A stretch of DNA of 8,649 bases from Halobacteriales archaeon QS_9_67_15 (GCA_003023165.1 PXSD01000024.1:1-8649), one strand, 5' to 3'. Shown: positions 1-5,492, counted from the stretch's first letter. Program-made: numbers and translations. The notes: generated by a model from the sequence alone, not told the origin.

Positions 1-601
1 GCTGGCCCTGGTAGCCGGCGAACTGTCCTTGCTGGTCGCGCTGCTGTGAGTAGGCCGAACGCTGGCCGCCGATCGAACGACCTCGCTGGCTGCCGAACTG
101 CTGGCCGCCCTGTTGTCGCTGCTGGCCCTGTTGTCGCTGCTGGCCCTGTTGTCGCTGCTGGCCCTGTTGTCGCTGCTGGCCGCCCATTTGCTGGCTTCGC
201 TGCTGTTGCTGCTGTCGCTGCTGACCCTGCTGCTGTCGCTGTTGCCCCTGCTGGCCCTGGTAGCCGGCGAACTGTCCTTGCTGGTCGCGCTGCTGTGAGT
301 AGGCCGAACGCTGGCCGCCGACCGAGCGGCCCTGCTGGCCGCCGAACTGCTGACCACCTTGCTGGTGTCGTTGCTGGCTCTGTTGTCGCCGCTGGCCGCC
401 CATCTGTTGGCCTCGCTGCTGTCGCTGCTGACCTTGCTGCTGTCGCTGCTGACCTTGCTGGCCGTACTGACCCTGATAGCCGGCGAACTGTCCCTGCTGG
501 TCGCGCTGCTGGGAGTGTCCGGAGTGTCGACCGCCCTGTGAGCGACCTTGCTGCTGGTTCTGCTGACCCTGCTGTCGTCGGTTTCTGTTATTGTAAGACA
601 T
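1..601 (-). CDS. Gln/Gly/Arg-rich low-complexity repeat protein (partial, runs off left edge)
   Basis: An open frame runs on the minus strand from an ATG at 601-599 to the window edge, giving 200 codons and no stop. The protein starts MSYNNRNRRQQGQQ. By my count 89 of 200 residues are Gln and 26 are Arg, with 3 Asp, no Glu and no Lys, so it is strongly basic, unlike the acidic proteome around it. A module containing QQRDQQGQFAGYQGQ occurs three times, with DNA periods of 216 and 249 bp (72 and 83 codons), joined by RQQGQQ linkers. All frames are open because of the repeats. I prefer this one because several differences between modules fall at its third codon positions (TAC/TAT, GGC/GGT, CAA/CAG). 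No catalytic motif, signal peptide or membrane segment is visible. The function is unknown; it resembles prion-like or condensate-forming low-complexity proteins in composition only. A folded domain could lie beyond the edge. Confidence 0.75.
   Translation of the reverse strand, partial: MSYNNRNRRQQGQQNQQQGRSQGGRHSGHSQQRDQQGQFAGYQGQYGQQGQQRQQQGQQRQQRGQQMGGQRRQQSQQRHQQGGQQFGGQQGRSVGGQRSAYSQQRDQQGQFAGYQGQQGQQRQQQGQQRQQQQQRSQQMGGQQRQQGQQRQQGQQRQQGQQRQQGGQQFGSQRGRSIGGQRSAYSQQRDQQGQFAGYQGQ
6..540. repeat. Long-period in-frame repeat (three modules) inside the Gln-rich gene
   Basis: The motif ccctg(g/a)tagccggcgaac recurs at about 6, 255 and 471. Spacings are 249 and 216 bp, both multiples of three. 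The modules at 1-110 and 250-358 are nearly identical; the third, from about 466, is more diverged. The spacers are CAG/CAA-rich linkers of variable length, which fits module duplication followed by slippage in the linkers. Confidence 0.85.
121..174. repeat. 18-bp tandem repeat, three exact copies
   Basis: Three identical 18-bp units (plus-strand unit gctggccctgttgtcgct) lie head to tail. A further near-copy precedes them at about 103-120, differing in its first half. Read on the minus strand, each unit encodes a RQQGQQ linker of the Gln-rich protein. The unit length is a multiple of three, so copy-number changes would keep the frame. Confidence 0.9.
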
Positions 602-824
602 AGTTGATGAATCGCTGGACGACGGCTGTCTCTTGCCGTGCGATTCACCCGGATATTCACGCCGAGCGAGTAAGCGAGTTCACCCTGCGTGTGCCGGGTT
701 AGCGGGCGGTCGATCCGAGGGAGAACGTTGCGTGAGCAGGCCCCTGGGTCGCTGGCGTCACGGGCTGGCGCAGGCCCTGCCGCCGCCGCGGGCCATTTAA
801 GTGCCCGTTTCGTACCACGCGGTA
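602..824. other. Divergent intergenic region
   Basis: This region separates the Gln-rich gene (minus) from the cysteine synthase (plus). I see no convincing ORF or RNA gene in it. A weak AT-rich patch (gaatatcc on the minus strand, about 650-657) could serve as a TATA box for the Gln-rich gene, leaving a leader of about 25 nt. The cysteine synthase promoter is listed separately. Confidence 0.5.
796..801 (+). promoter_or_regulatory. TATA-like box of the cysteine synthase gene
   Basis: TTTAAG sits in GC-rich surroundings, centred about 27 bp before the GTG at 825. This is the spacing expected for a leaderless haloarchaeal transcript starting at that GTG. It also argues against the earlier in-frame GTG at 801, which overlaps the box. 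Confidence 0.6.
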
Positions 825-1730
825 GTGAAATCGAGCATCCTCGACACGCTCGGGTCGCCACTGGTCGAAGTCGACGCTCCCGAGGGTGCCGCGATCGCTG
901 CGAAGGTAGAGTCGTTCAACCCCGGTGGGTCGGCTAAGGACCGACCGGCGAAGGGGATGGTCGAGGCCGCCGAGCGAGACGGGACGCTCACGGCCGGCGA
1001 CACCATCGTCGAACCCACGAGCGGCAACACCGGGATCGGACTCGCGATGGTCGGGGCGGCGAAGGGGTACGACGTGACGCTGGTGATGCCGTCGTCGAAG
1101 TCGCCCGAGCGTCGGCAGATCATGCGCGCCTACGGTGCCGACATCGAACTCGTCGACGGGAGCATCACCGACGCGAAGAACCGCGCCGACGAGCTCGAGT
1201 CCCGGGACGACTACGTCCAGCTTCGCCAGTTCGAGAACGCCGCCAACCCCGACGCTCACTACCACACCACCGGCCCGGAGATACTCGACCAGATCGGGGA
1301 CCGCGAGATCGACGCCTACGTCGCCGGCGTCGGCACCGGCGGGACGATTACCGGCATCGGCCGCCGTCTCCGGGAGGCGTTCCCCGATGTGGAGATCGTC
1401 GCCGTCGAACCGGACACCAACGCCGTGCTCTCGACCGGCGCGGCCGGCGACGACGACTTCCAGGGGATGGGACCGGGATTCGTGAGCGACAACCTCGACC
1501 GCGACCTGCTCGACGACGTCGAGACCGTCGGCATCGACGAGGCAGAAGCGGAGTGTCGCCGCCTCGCCCGCGAGGAGGGCATCCTCGTCGGACAGTCCTC
1601 CGGTGGCACGAATCTCGCGGCCAAGCGCGTCGCGGAGCGACTCGTCGACGACGGGGTCGCGGACCCGTTCGTCGTCACGGTCTACTGGGACAGCGGCGAG
1701 CGATACATGTCGACGGGCATGTTCGACTGA
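825..1730 (+). CDS. cysK: PLP-dependent cysteine synthase (O-acetylserine sulfhydrylase type)
   Basis: This 301-residue protein is a fold-type II PLP enzyme of the CysK/CysM family, expected to make cysteine in the cytoplasm from an activated serine and sulfide. It begins MKSSILDTLGSPLVEV, like other family members. The Schiff-base lysine is K38 in NPGGSAKDR. The substrate loop PTSGNTG is at 64-70, the PLP-phosphate loop GTGGT at 170-174, and the GQSSGG motif follows near residue 257. The C-terminus is DSGERYMSTGMFD, and the length is normal. I start at GTG 825, not GTG 801, because of the N-terminal match and the TATA-like box 27 bp upstream. The exact acceptor substrate (O-acetylserine, O-phosphoserine or another) cannot be read from the sequence, so the symbol marks the family. 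The stop codon abuts the inverted-repeat element. Confidence 0.92.
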   Translation: MKSSILDTLGSPLVEVDAPEGAAIAAKVESFNPGGSAKDRPAKGMVEAAERDGTLTAGDTIVEPTSGNTGIGLAMVGAAKGYDVTLVMPSSKSPERRQIMRAYGADIELVDGSITDAKNRADELESRDDYVQLRQFENAANPDAHYHTTGPEILDQIGDREIDAYVAGVGTGGTITGIGRRLREAFPDVEIVAVEPDTNAVLSTGAAGDDDFQGMGPGFVSDNLDRDLLDDVETVGIDEAEAECRRLAREEGILVGQSSGGTNLAAKRVAERLVDDGVADPFVVTVYWDSGERYMSTGMFD

Positions 1731-1838
1731 TACGGATTACTGTAGATAGTTTCACAACGGTCGATGTATCCAGGTCTGTCGGGGGCTCGAAGCGGGATAT
1801 CGTCCCGAGTGGCGGTAAAAAACTACAGTAATCCGTAT
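1730..1838. mobile_element. MITE-like element with 16-bp perfect inverted ends
   Basis: The 16 bases at 1730-1745 (atacggattactgtag) are the exact reverse complement of 1823-1838, with 77 bp between. If the ends are taken as 15 bp (1731 and 1837), the element is flanked on both sides by TGA (1728-1730 and 1838-1840), which could be a 3-bp target duplication. It has no coding capacity. The left end abuts the cysteine synthase stop, and the right end supplies the last codons and TAG stop of the convergent zinc-ribbon gene. It could instead be a bidirectional transcription-end structure. Confidence 0.45.
1816..1822 (-). terminator. Possible T-rich terminator of the zinc-ribbon gene
   Basis: On the minus strand the TAG stop (1825-1823) is followed directly by a run of T. 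Archaeal termination commonly uses such U-tracts. The run lies just inside the right arm of the inverted repeat. A small hairpin (cggga/tcccg, 1793-1807) lies beyond it. Confidence 0.35.
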
Positions 1839-2491
1839 GACCCCGAGTCTAGCCGTGCGTCCTCGAACGCTCGCTCGTCGCCGGTGACGCGTGCGCTTGC
1901 CTGCCCGTGCATGTACTTCCCGAGCACTGCAGCCAGGCCGGCGATCACGAGTGCGACGACGGCCACGGTCTCCACGGGAACCTGTAGATCACCGCTCGTC
2001 AGCCCGCCGTCACCCAGCAGGCCCACTGGAATCAGTACCGTCGCGGCGGCGACGAGGGAGAGACTTCTCGCGAACGCCGCTGCCGGGACGCGACTGCGGG
2101 CGAGATAGGCGGCGGGGGCGAGCCAGCTCCCGAGGAAGACGAGCGCGGCGGTCCAGACCGTCAGCGAGGCGACTGTCGAGACGAGGAAAAGCCCGAGCGG
2201 TGCCAGTGGGACGGCGACGGCGAGTCCGGCGACGACCATGATCCGTCCCGAGGCGCGGCGTTCGCTCCCGGCGACGGCGAGATACTCCGTTCGCTCGTCG
2301 TCGAAGCGCCCGTCGAGTTCCGAGAGCTGGACTGTCTCTCCGTCCTCGCCGATAGGCGTCCGACAGTCCGGGCAGAACCGGGTACCGGCGGGGAGGGCGG
2401 TGTGACACTCGGGGCACGGGAACTCGGACGGGTCGCCGCTGGGGTCGTCACCGTCGTCTCCGGGGGGTGGGTTCCCGTCCGACTCGGTCAT
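1823..2491 (-). CDS. Zinc-ribbon protein with about four membrane segments
   Basis: The protein is 222 residues from ATG 2491; the frame stays open upstream, but that extension is Arg/Pro-rich and lacks haloarchaeal character. The N-terminus MTESDGNPPPGDDGDD is acidic. A zinc ribbon follows (CPEC, 11 residues, CPDC), then an acidic linker. The C-terminal half has about four hydrophobic helices: IMVVAGLAVAVPLAPLGLF, VASLTVWTAALVFLG, an Ala/Leu-rich helix ending in TVLIPVGLL, and VETVAVVALVIAGLAAVLG. This layout is common among uncharacterised haloarchaeal membrane proteins with a cytosolic zinc ribbon, and no enzymatic motif is seen. The gene is divergent from the MutS5-like gene (103 bp between starts) and convergent with the cysteine synthase. 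Its last residues, YGLL, are encoded by the inverted-repeat element. Function unknown. Confidence 0.8.
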   Translation of the reverse strand: MTESDGNPPPGDDGDDPSGDPSEFPCPECHTALPAGTRFCPDCRTPIGEDGETVQLSELDGRFDDERTEYLAVAGSERRASGRIMVVAGLAVAVPLAPLGLFLVSTVASLTVWTAALVFLGSWLAPAAYLARSRVPAAAFARSLSLVAAATVLIPVGLLGDGGLTSGDLQVPVETVAVVALVIAGLAAVLGKYMHGQASARVTGDERAFEDARLDSGSYGLL

Positions 2492-2564
2492 GCCCCCGCT
2501 ACGCGACCGAGCGACAAGAACCCCGGCCCAGCGAGCCGGGAGGCGCGAGGGCGGACGAGAAACG

Positions 2565-2570
2565 ACTATA
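2565..2570 (+). promoter_or_regulatory. TATA-like box of the MutS5-like gene
   Basis: The sequence actata is centred about 27 bp before the ATG at 2595, in an otherwise GC-rich divergent promoter region. This again fits a leaderless transcript and supports ATG 2595 as the start. Confidence 0.55.
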
Positions 2571-2594
2571 CCGTCGCCCGCCCACGGACCTGCC

Positions 2595-4346
2595 ATGCGA
2601 CTGGAGGACTACTGGGGTATCGGGCCGAAGACCCGGGACCTGCTCGCGGACGAACTGGGCGTCGAGCGAGCCGTCGACGCCATCGAGCGCGCTGACGCCC
2701 GGGCGCTCGTCGACGCGGGCCTCTCTCAGGGTCGGGCGACGCGTATCCTCCGCCGGGCACAGGGCGGCGAGGCCATGGACGTGCTCGCGACCCGGGACAC
2801 ACGCGAGGTGTACAAGGAGGTCCTCGACCTCGCCGGCGCGCACGCGCTCACCGAAGACGCGGCGAGTCGGATACGGGTCCTGACGCCGCTGGGGTCCCGC
2901 GAGGAGATGGCCGCCCGGATCGACCGCGTCCTCGAAGCCCGCGACGCCTGGACGGCGCTCGACGAGTCGACGCAGGTGGCCGTCGAGGACGCCTTCGAGG
3001 AGAACGCCGCCGGCGGGGAGCTCGCGTCCGTCCGGACCGCGCTCGCTCTCTCCGAAGCGGGGGTCTCCGAGGGCGTCTTCGAGTCGATCGCCGAACTGGA
3101 CGACGACACGCTGGCCGACGCCGCGGCCGCGCTCGCGGGTCTCGAGGGCGGCGGGGACGGGATCGGCGAGGGCGCGGACGACAGACTCGACTCGCTCCGG
3201 CGGACACTCGCCGATGTCGAGGACATGGCCGCGACGCCTGAGAGCGTCGTCGAGGAAGTACAGTCCGGCGCACGCGGACGTGACGACTTCCAGGAGACGC
3301 TCGTCGGTCACGTCACCAGCGAGACCGCGGTCGACGTGGCGCGGGTGCGGGAAGCGATGCCCGGGCAGGCGACCGACGCCGGCGACTTCGTCACCGAGAC
3401 GCTCCGGGCGCTCACCGGGGACCTGCGCACGGCCGTCGATGAGCGCGAGGCCGAGGTGGCCGAACGGCTGGCGGGGACCATCGAGACGGCGAGCGAGGAG
3501 ATAGACGCGGCGGTGGCCGCCGTCGACGACATCGCGCTGTACGTCTCGCTTGCGCGGTTCGCCGACGAGTTCGCCCTCCGGCGACCGACGTTCGTCGACC
3601 GCGAGACGGTCGCCGTCGAGAACGCGCGCAACCTCTCGGTCGTGGTCGGCGGCGTCCCCGTCCAGCCGGTCACGTACGGCATCGGCGACCACGCGTTGGA
3701 GGTGCCGAGCGCGAACGCACCGCCGAGCGCCCACCGCGTGGCGGTTCTCACCGGTGCGAACAGCGGTGGGAAGACGACGCTCCTGGAGACGCTCTGTCAG
3801 GTCCAACTGCTCGCCCAGATGGGTCTCCCGGTTCCGGCCGACAGCGCCGAGGTCGGGGTGGTCGACGCCGTCGTCTTCCACCGGCGACACGCGAGTTTCA
3901 ACGCGGGGGTCCTCGAGTCGACGCTCCGGTCGGTCGTTCCGCCGCTGACCGACGAGGGGCGGACGCTGATGCTCGTCGACGAGTTCGAGGCCATCACCGA
4001 ACCGGGGAGCGCCGCGGACCTCCTCCACGGCCTCGTCCGGCTGAGCGTCGACCGCGGGGCGCTCGGGGCGTTCGTCACCCACCTCGCGGACGACCTCGAG
4101 CCGCTCCCGCCCGAGGCGCGCGTCGACGGCATCTTCGCCGAGGGGCTGACCCCGGACTTGGACCTGCAGGTCGACTACCAGCCCAGGTTCGAGACTGTCG
4201 GCCGCTCGACCCCGGAGTTCATCGTCTCGCGGCTCGTCGCGAACGCGGGCGACCGGTCCGAACGGGCCGGCTTCGAGACGCTCGCCGAGGCGGTCGGCGA
4301 GGAGGCCGTCCAGCGGACCCTCTCTGACGCGCGCTGGTCGGCCTGA
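2595..4346 (+). CDS. mutS5: MutS5/archaeal MutS2-like DNA-binding ATPase with N-terminal helix-hairpin-helix
   Basis: The protein has 583 residues from ATG 2595. Residues 1-75 carry a helix-hairpin-helix-like region (WGIGPKTRDLLADELGV). The middle, about 80-350, is helical, resembling MutS lever and clamp regions, and includes LYVSLARFADEF. The C-terminus is the MutS ABC-type ATPase, with Walker A GANSGGKT at 387-394 (K393) and Walker B LMLVDEFEA with D462 and E463. The family's archaeal members have been described as ATPases that bind DNA non-specifically or bind branched DNA such as Holliday junctions. No mismatch-reading N-terminal domain and no C-terminal Smr nuclease domain are evident, so a direct role in mismatch recognition is unlikely. 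Haloarchaea carry several MutS paralogues; the symbol marks the MutS5 type, not a specific paralogue. The gene converges with the 45-aa ORF. Confidence 0.85.
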   Translation: MRLEDYWGIGPKTRDLLADELGVERAVDAIERADARALVDAGLSQGRATRILRRAQGGEAMDVLATRDTREVYKEVLDLAGAHALTEDAASRIRVLTPLGSREEMAARIDRVLEARDAWTALDESTQVAVEDAFEENAAGGELASVRTALALSEAGVSEGVFESIAELDDDTLADAAAALAGLEGGGDGIGEGADDRLDSLRRTLADVEDMAATPESVVEEVQSGARGRDDFQETLVGHVTSETAVDVARVREAMPGQATDAGDFVTETLRALTGDLRTAVDEREAEVAERLAGTIETASEEIDAAVAAVDDIALYVSLARFADEFALRRPTFVDRETVAVENARNLSVVVGGVPVQPVTYGIGDHALEVPSANAPPSAHRVAVLTGANSGGKTTLLETLCQVQLLAQMGLPVPADSAEVGVVDAVVFHRRHASFNAGVLESTLRSVVPPLTDEGRTLMLVDEFEAITEPGSAADLLHGLVRLSVDRGALGAFVTHLADDLEPLPPEARVDGIFAEGLTPDLDLQVDYQPRFETVGRSTPEFIVSRLVANAGDRSERAGFETLAEAVGEEAVQRTLSDARWSA

Positions 4347-4411
4347 TCCGAGGGCGGCTCACCTCGGCGGACGCCCGATCCGTTCCGGTCCACTCCGGTC
4401 GTCTCGTTCGG

Positions 4412-4549
4412 TCAGCGTGCGACCTGACGGAAGCTATCGCCGTCGGTCGGCTCGTCCTCCTCGTCGGTCGTAGGGTCGCTGTCGCTCTTCGGGGACGTCG
4501 CTCCCTCGTCGTCGGCCGACTCGTACTCCGGCGTGATGATACACAACAT
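4412..4549 (-). CDS. Small acidic ORF (45 aa), unknown function
   Basis: ATG 4549 opens a 45-residue ORF beginning MLCIITPEYESADDEGA. It has 14 Asp/Glu and only 3 Lys/Arg, typical haloarchaeal composition for a real or recently real small protein. A GGTGAG Shine-Dalgarno-like stretch lies about 7 nt before the ATG. The 3' end of a tRNA-like fold lies 12 nt upstream. The frame continues open upstream, but that part is Arg/Ser-rich and looks non-coding. No domain is recognised. It converges with the MutS5-like gene across 65 bp. Confidence 0.45.
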   Translation of the reverse strand: MLCIITPEYESADDEGATSPKSDSDPTTDEEDEPTDGDSFRQVAR

Positions 4550-4561
4550 GGCTCTCACCAG

Positions 4562-4631
4562 ACTCCCCGGCGGGGATCGAACCCGCCGCTCCGGCGCTCG
4601 GCCGGTGTCACGCCGCTGTGACCGCGGGGAG
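4562..4631 (-). ncRNA. tRNA-like cloverleaf, non-canonical
   Basis: On the minus strand a full cloverleaf can be drawn. The acceptor stem is 7 bp and perfect (CTCCCCG at 4631-4625 with CGGGGAG at 4569-4563). A D-like arm has 5 bp and a 6-nt loop (4622-4607). An anticodon-like arm has 5 bp and only a 5-nt loop, CGAGC (4605-4591). There is a 4-nt variable region, then a perfect T-arm GCGGG-TTCGATC-CCCGC (4586-4570). It is not a normal tRNA: about 70 nt, no U8, no U33, a 5-nt anticodon loop, and no encoded CCA. It may be a decayed tRNA, a tRNA-mimic leader, or chance pairing in GC-rich DNA. The T-arm plus 7-bp acceptor makes chance less attractive. Confidence 0.35.
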
Positions 4632-4682
4632 CAGAGGGCCGAGACGACCCGGTCCGGGGCCGTCCTCGGTAGTGCTGGCCGG

Positions 4683-4991
4683 TCACGCCTCGGCCGCGTC
4701 GACGACGAGGAGGCTCGCGTCCATGACACCGAAGCCGTCTTCCAGCGTCTCGCGGACGGCCTCGGGGTCGGTTTCGTGGTCGGGGAGGCCCAACCGGACC
4801 GTCGCCGTGACGCGGATGTCGGTCGCGCGCGGCGTCACGTCGGTCACGCCCGTGACCTCGGCCGTCTCGACGCCGTCGATGTCGGCGGCGACCGTGCGGA
4901 CGCCGCTCTCGAGGTCGGCCATGGTGTCTCGGGGGACCCACAGGTCTAACTCCGCCGTCGCTTTCACCGCAGTTGTGGCATGGACTGCCAT
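4683..4991 (-). CDS. Conserved-looking small protein (102 aa), unknown function
   Basis: ATG 4991 gives a 102-residue protein beginning MAVHATTAVKATAELDLWVP. It alternates predicted strands and helices: strand 7-18, helix 22-37, strands near 42-50 and 58-69, helix 76-87, strand 92-98. That order would suit a small ferredoxin-like alpha/beta fold, which is inference only. It is acidic and uses GC-rich third positions like its neighbours. The 3' end of a tRNA-like hairpin set lies 2 nt upstream of the ATG, and no SD or well-placed TATA box is visible. The frame continues open upstream (to 5198), but the extension is Arg-rich and would cover the hairpins, so I chose ATG 4991. No family is recognised. 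Confidence 0.6.
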   Translation of the reverse strand: MAVHATTAVKATAELDLWVPRDTMADLESGVRTVAADIDGVETAEVTGVTDVTPRATDIRVTATVRLGLPDHETDPEAVRETLEDGFGVMDASLLVVDAAEA

Positions 4992-4992
4992 A

Positions 4993-5046
4993 CGACCCCG
5001 GCGCGAGTCGAACGCGCGTCGCGTGGAGCGACCACCCTGGGGGGTC
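4993..5046 (-). ncRNA. Truncated tRNA-like fold (acceptor, one hairpin, T-arm)
   Basis: On the minus strand there is a perfect T-arm GCGCG-TTCGACT-CGCGC (5017-5001), followed by CGGGGTC (5000-4994). GACCCC at 5046-5041 can pair with GGGGTC for 6 bp. Between them is one more hairpin, GTCGC-TCCAC-GCGAC (5032-5018), abutting the T-arm. No D-arm fits inside this fold, so it cannot be a working tRNA. A separate D-arm-like hairpin (TCACTGCGCTGTGA, 5058-5045) overlaps its 5' end and resembles the D-arm of the fold at 4562-4631 (11 of 14 bases). The fold ends 2 nt before the ATG of the 102-aa ORF. Confidence 0.3.
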
Positions 5047-5093
5047 ACAGCGCAGTGATGCCTCTCCGGCATCGCTGCCGCTATCTCGTCGAG

Positions 5094-5159
5094 CGCGCAC
5101 CCCTCGCCCGCACCGAGGCGGAGTCGGAAACCGCCTCGAACGCGAGCGAGGGGTGCGCG
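5094..5159. repeat. Nested perfect hairpin (14 bp outer, 8 bp inner)
   Basis: The outer arms 5094-5107 (cgcgcacccctcgc) and 5146-5159 are exact reverse complements over 14 bp. Inside, 5114-5121 (cgaggcgg) and 5131-5138 are exact reverse complements over 8 bp around a 9-nt loop. Internal loops of 6 and 7 nt separate the two stems. The structure lies in a gene-free stretch and could be a structured RNA, a terminator-like element or a protein-binding palindrome. Confidence 0.8.
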
Positions 5160-5334
5160 TGTCGGGCGTGTGTCGACCGGGAGACCGCGGGACGGCACGG
5201 TCCAGCCGGTGTCACGGATTCTGTCGCCGCGCGGGACGGACCGGGGGCCAGGACGTCGGAATCTCAGGAAGAGCCGAAATGGCCCGAACCGACGGCCGTC
5301 GACCGGACTGGGAGCCCGGGCGGCCCGCGGAGCC

Positions 5335-5490
5335 TCACGCGGCGACGGTCGGTTCGAGCGTGCGGTTCCCCCCGTCCGACCGACTCATCGCGAGATCCCG
5401 CCCGGCGAAGTCCACTTCGGTGGCGGACTTCGCGCAGCCGACACTGGCTAGGTAGGAGCCGAGTGCCGGGGACGCGATGTCGTCGATCAT
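5335..5490 (-). CDS. Possible small protein (51 aa), unknown function
   Basis: ATG 5490 opens a 51-codon ORF starting MIDDIASPALGSYLASVGC and ending in TGA at 5335-5337. GGTGATCC (5500-5493) lies just before the ATG, an 8-base match to the sequence complementary to the 3' end of 16S rRNA (AGGAGGTGATCC). An AT-rich TATA-like stretch lies about 55-65 bp upstream, predicting a leader of about 30 nt. Balanced composition also favours it over the other frames. I recognise no domain. It is divergent from the glycine-zipper gene. Confidence 0.4.
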   Translation of the reverse strand: MIDDIASPALGSYLASVGCAKSATEVDFAGRDLAMSRSDGGNRTLEPTVAA

Positions 5491-5492
5491 TG

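Larger units (their letters stand above)
4993..5334. other. Gene-free, hairpin-rich region
   Basis: I find no convincing protein gene here; open frames on both strands are Arg/Pro/Ser-rich shadows. The region holds the truncated tRNA-like fold (4993-5046), a D-arm-like hairpin (5045-5058) and a long nested hairpin (5094-5159). I looked for signature motifs of RNase P RNA and SRP RNA and did not see them. A 12-bp string, gccggtgtcacg, occurs at 5205-5216 and also at 4601-4612, inside the first tRNA-like fold. Confidence 0.5.

Noticed and set aside
1..540. CRISPR array
   Set aside because: The repeats are in-frame coding modules with related spacers of uneven length, not short identical repeats with unique spacers.
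46..603. Plus-strand ORF of 185 codons rich in Ala, Val and Pro, with repeated PVVAAG
   Set aside because: It is the antisense shadow of the Gln-rich repeat gene. Repeats keep all frames open, and third-position differences between modules favour the minus frame.
801..824. Upstream GTG start of the cysteine synthase (adds MPVSYHAV)
   Set aside because: It overlaps the TATA-like box, and GTG 825 gives the family-like N-terminus MKSSILDT at leaderless spacing.
2499..4082. 527-codon minus-strand ORF opposite the MutS5-like gene
   Set aside because: It is Arg/Asp-rich antisense sequence without domains, whereas the plus strand carries clear Walker motifs.
4562..5046. Functional canonical tRNA genes
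   Set aside because: The folds lack a 7-nt anticodon loop with U33. The second lacks a D-arm inside its acceptor helix, and neither has the normal length.
4993..5470. RNase P RNA or SRP RNA in the hairpin-rich region
   Set aside because: I did not find the conserved core motifs of either RNA on either strand.
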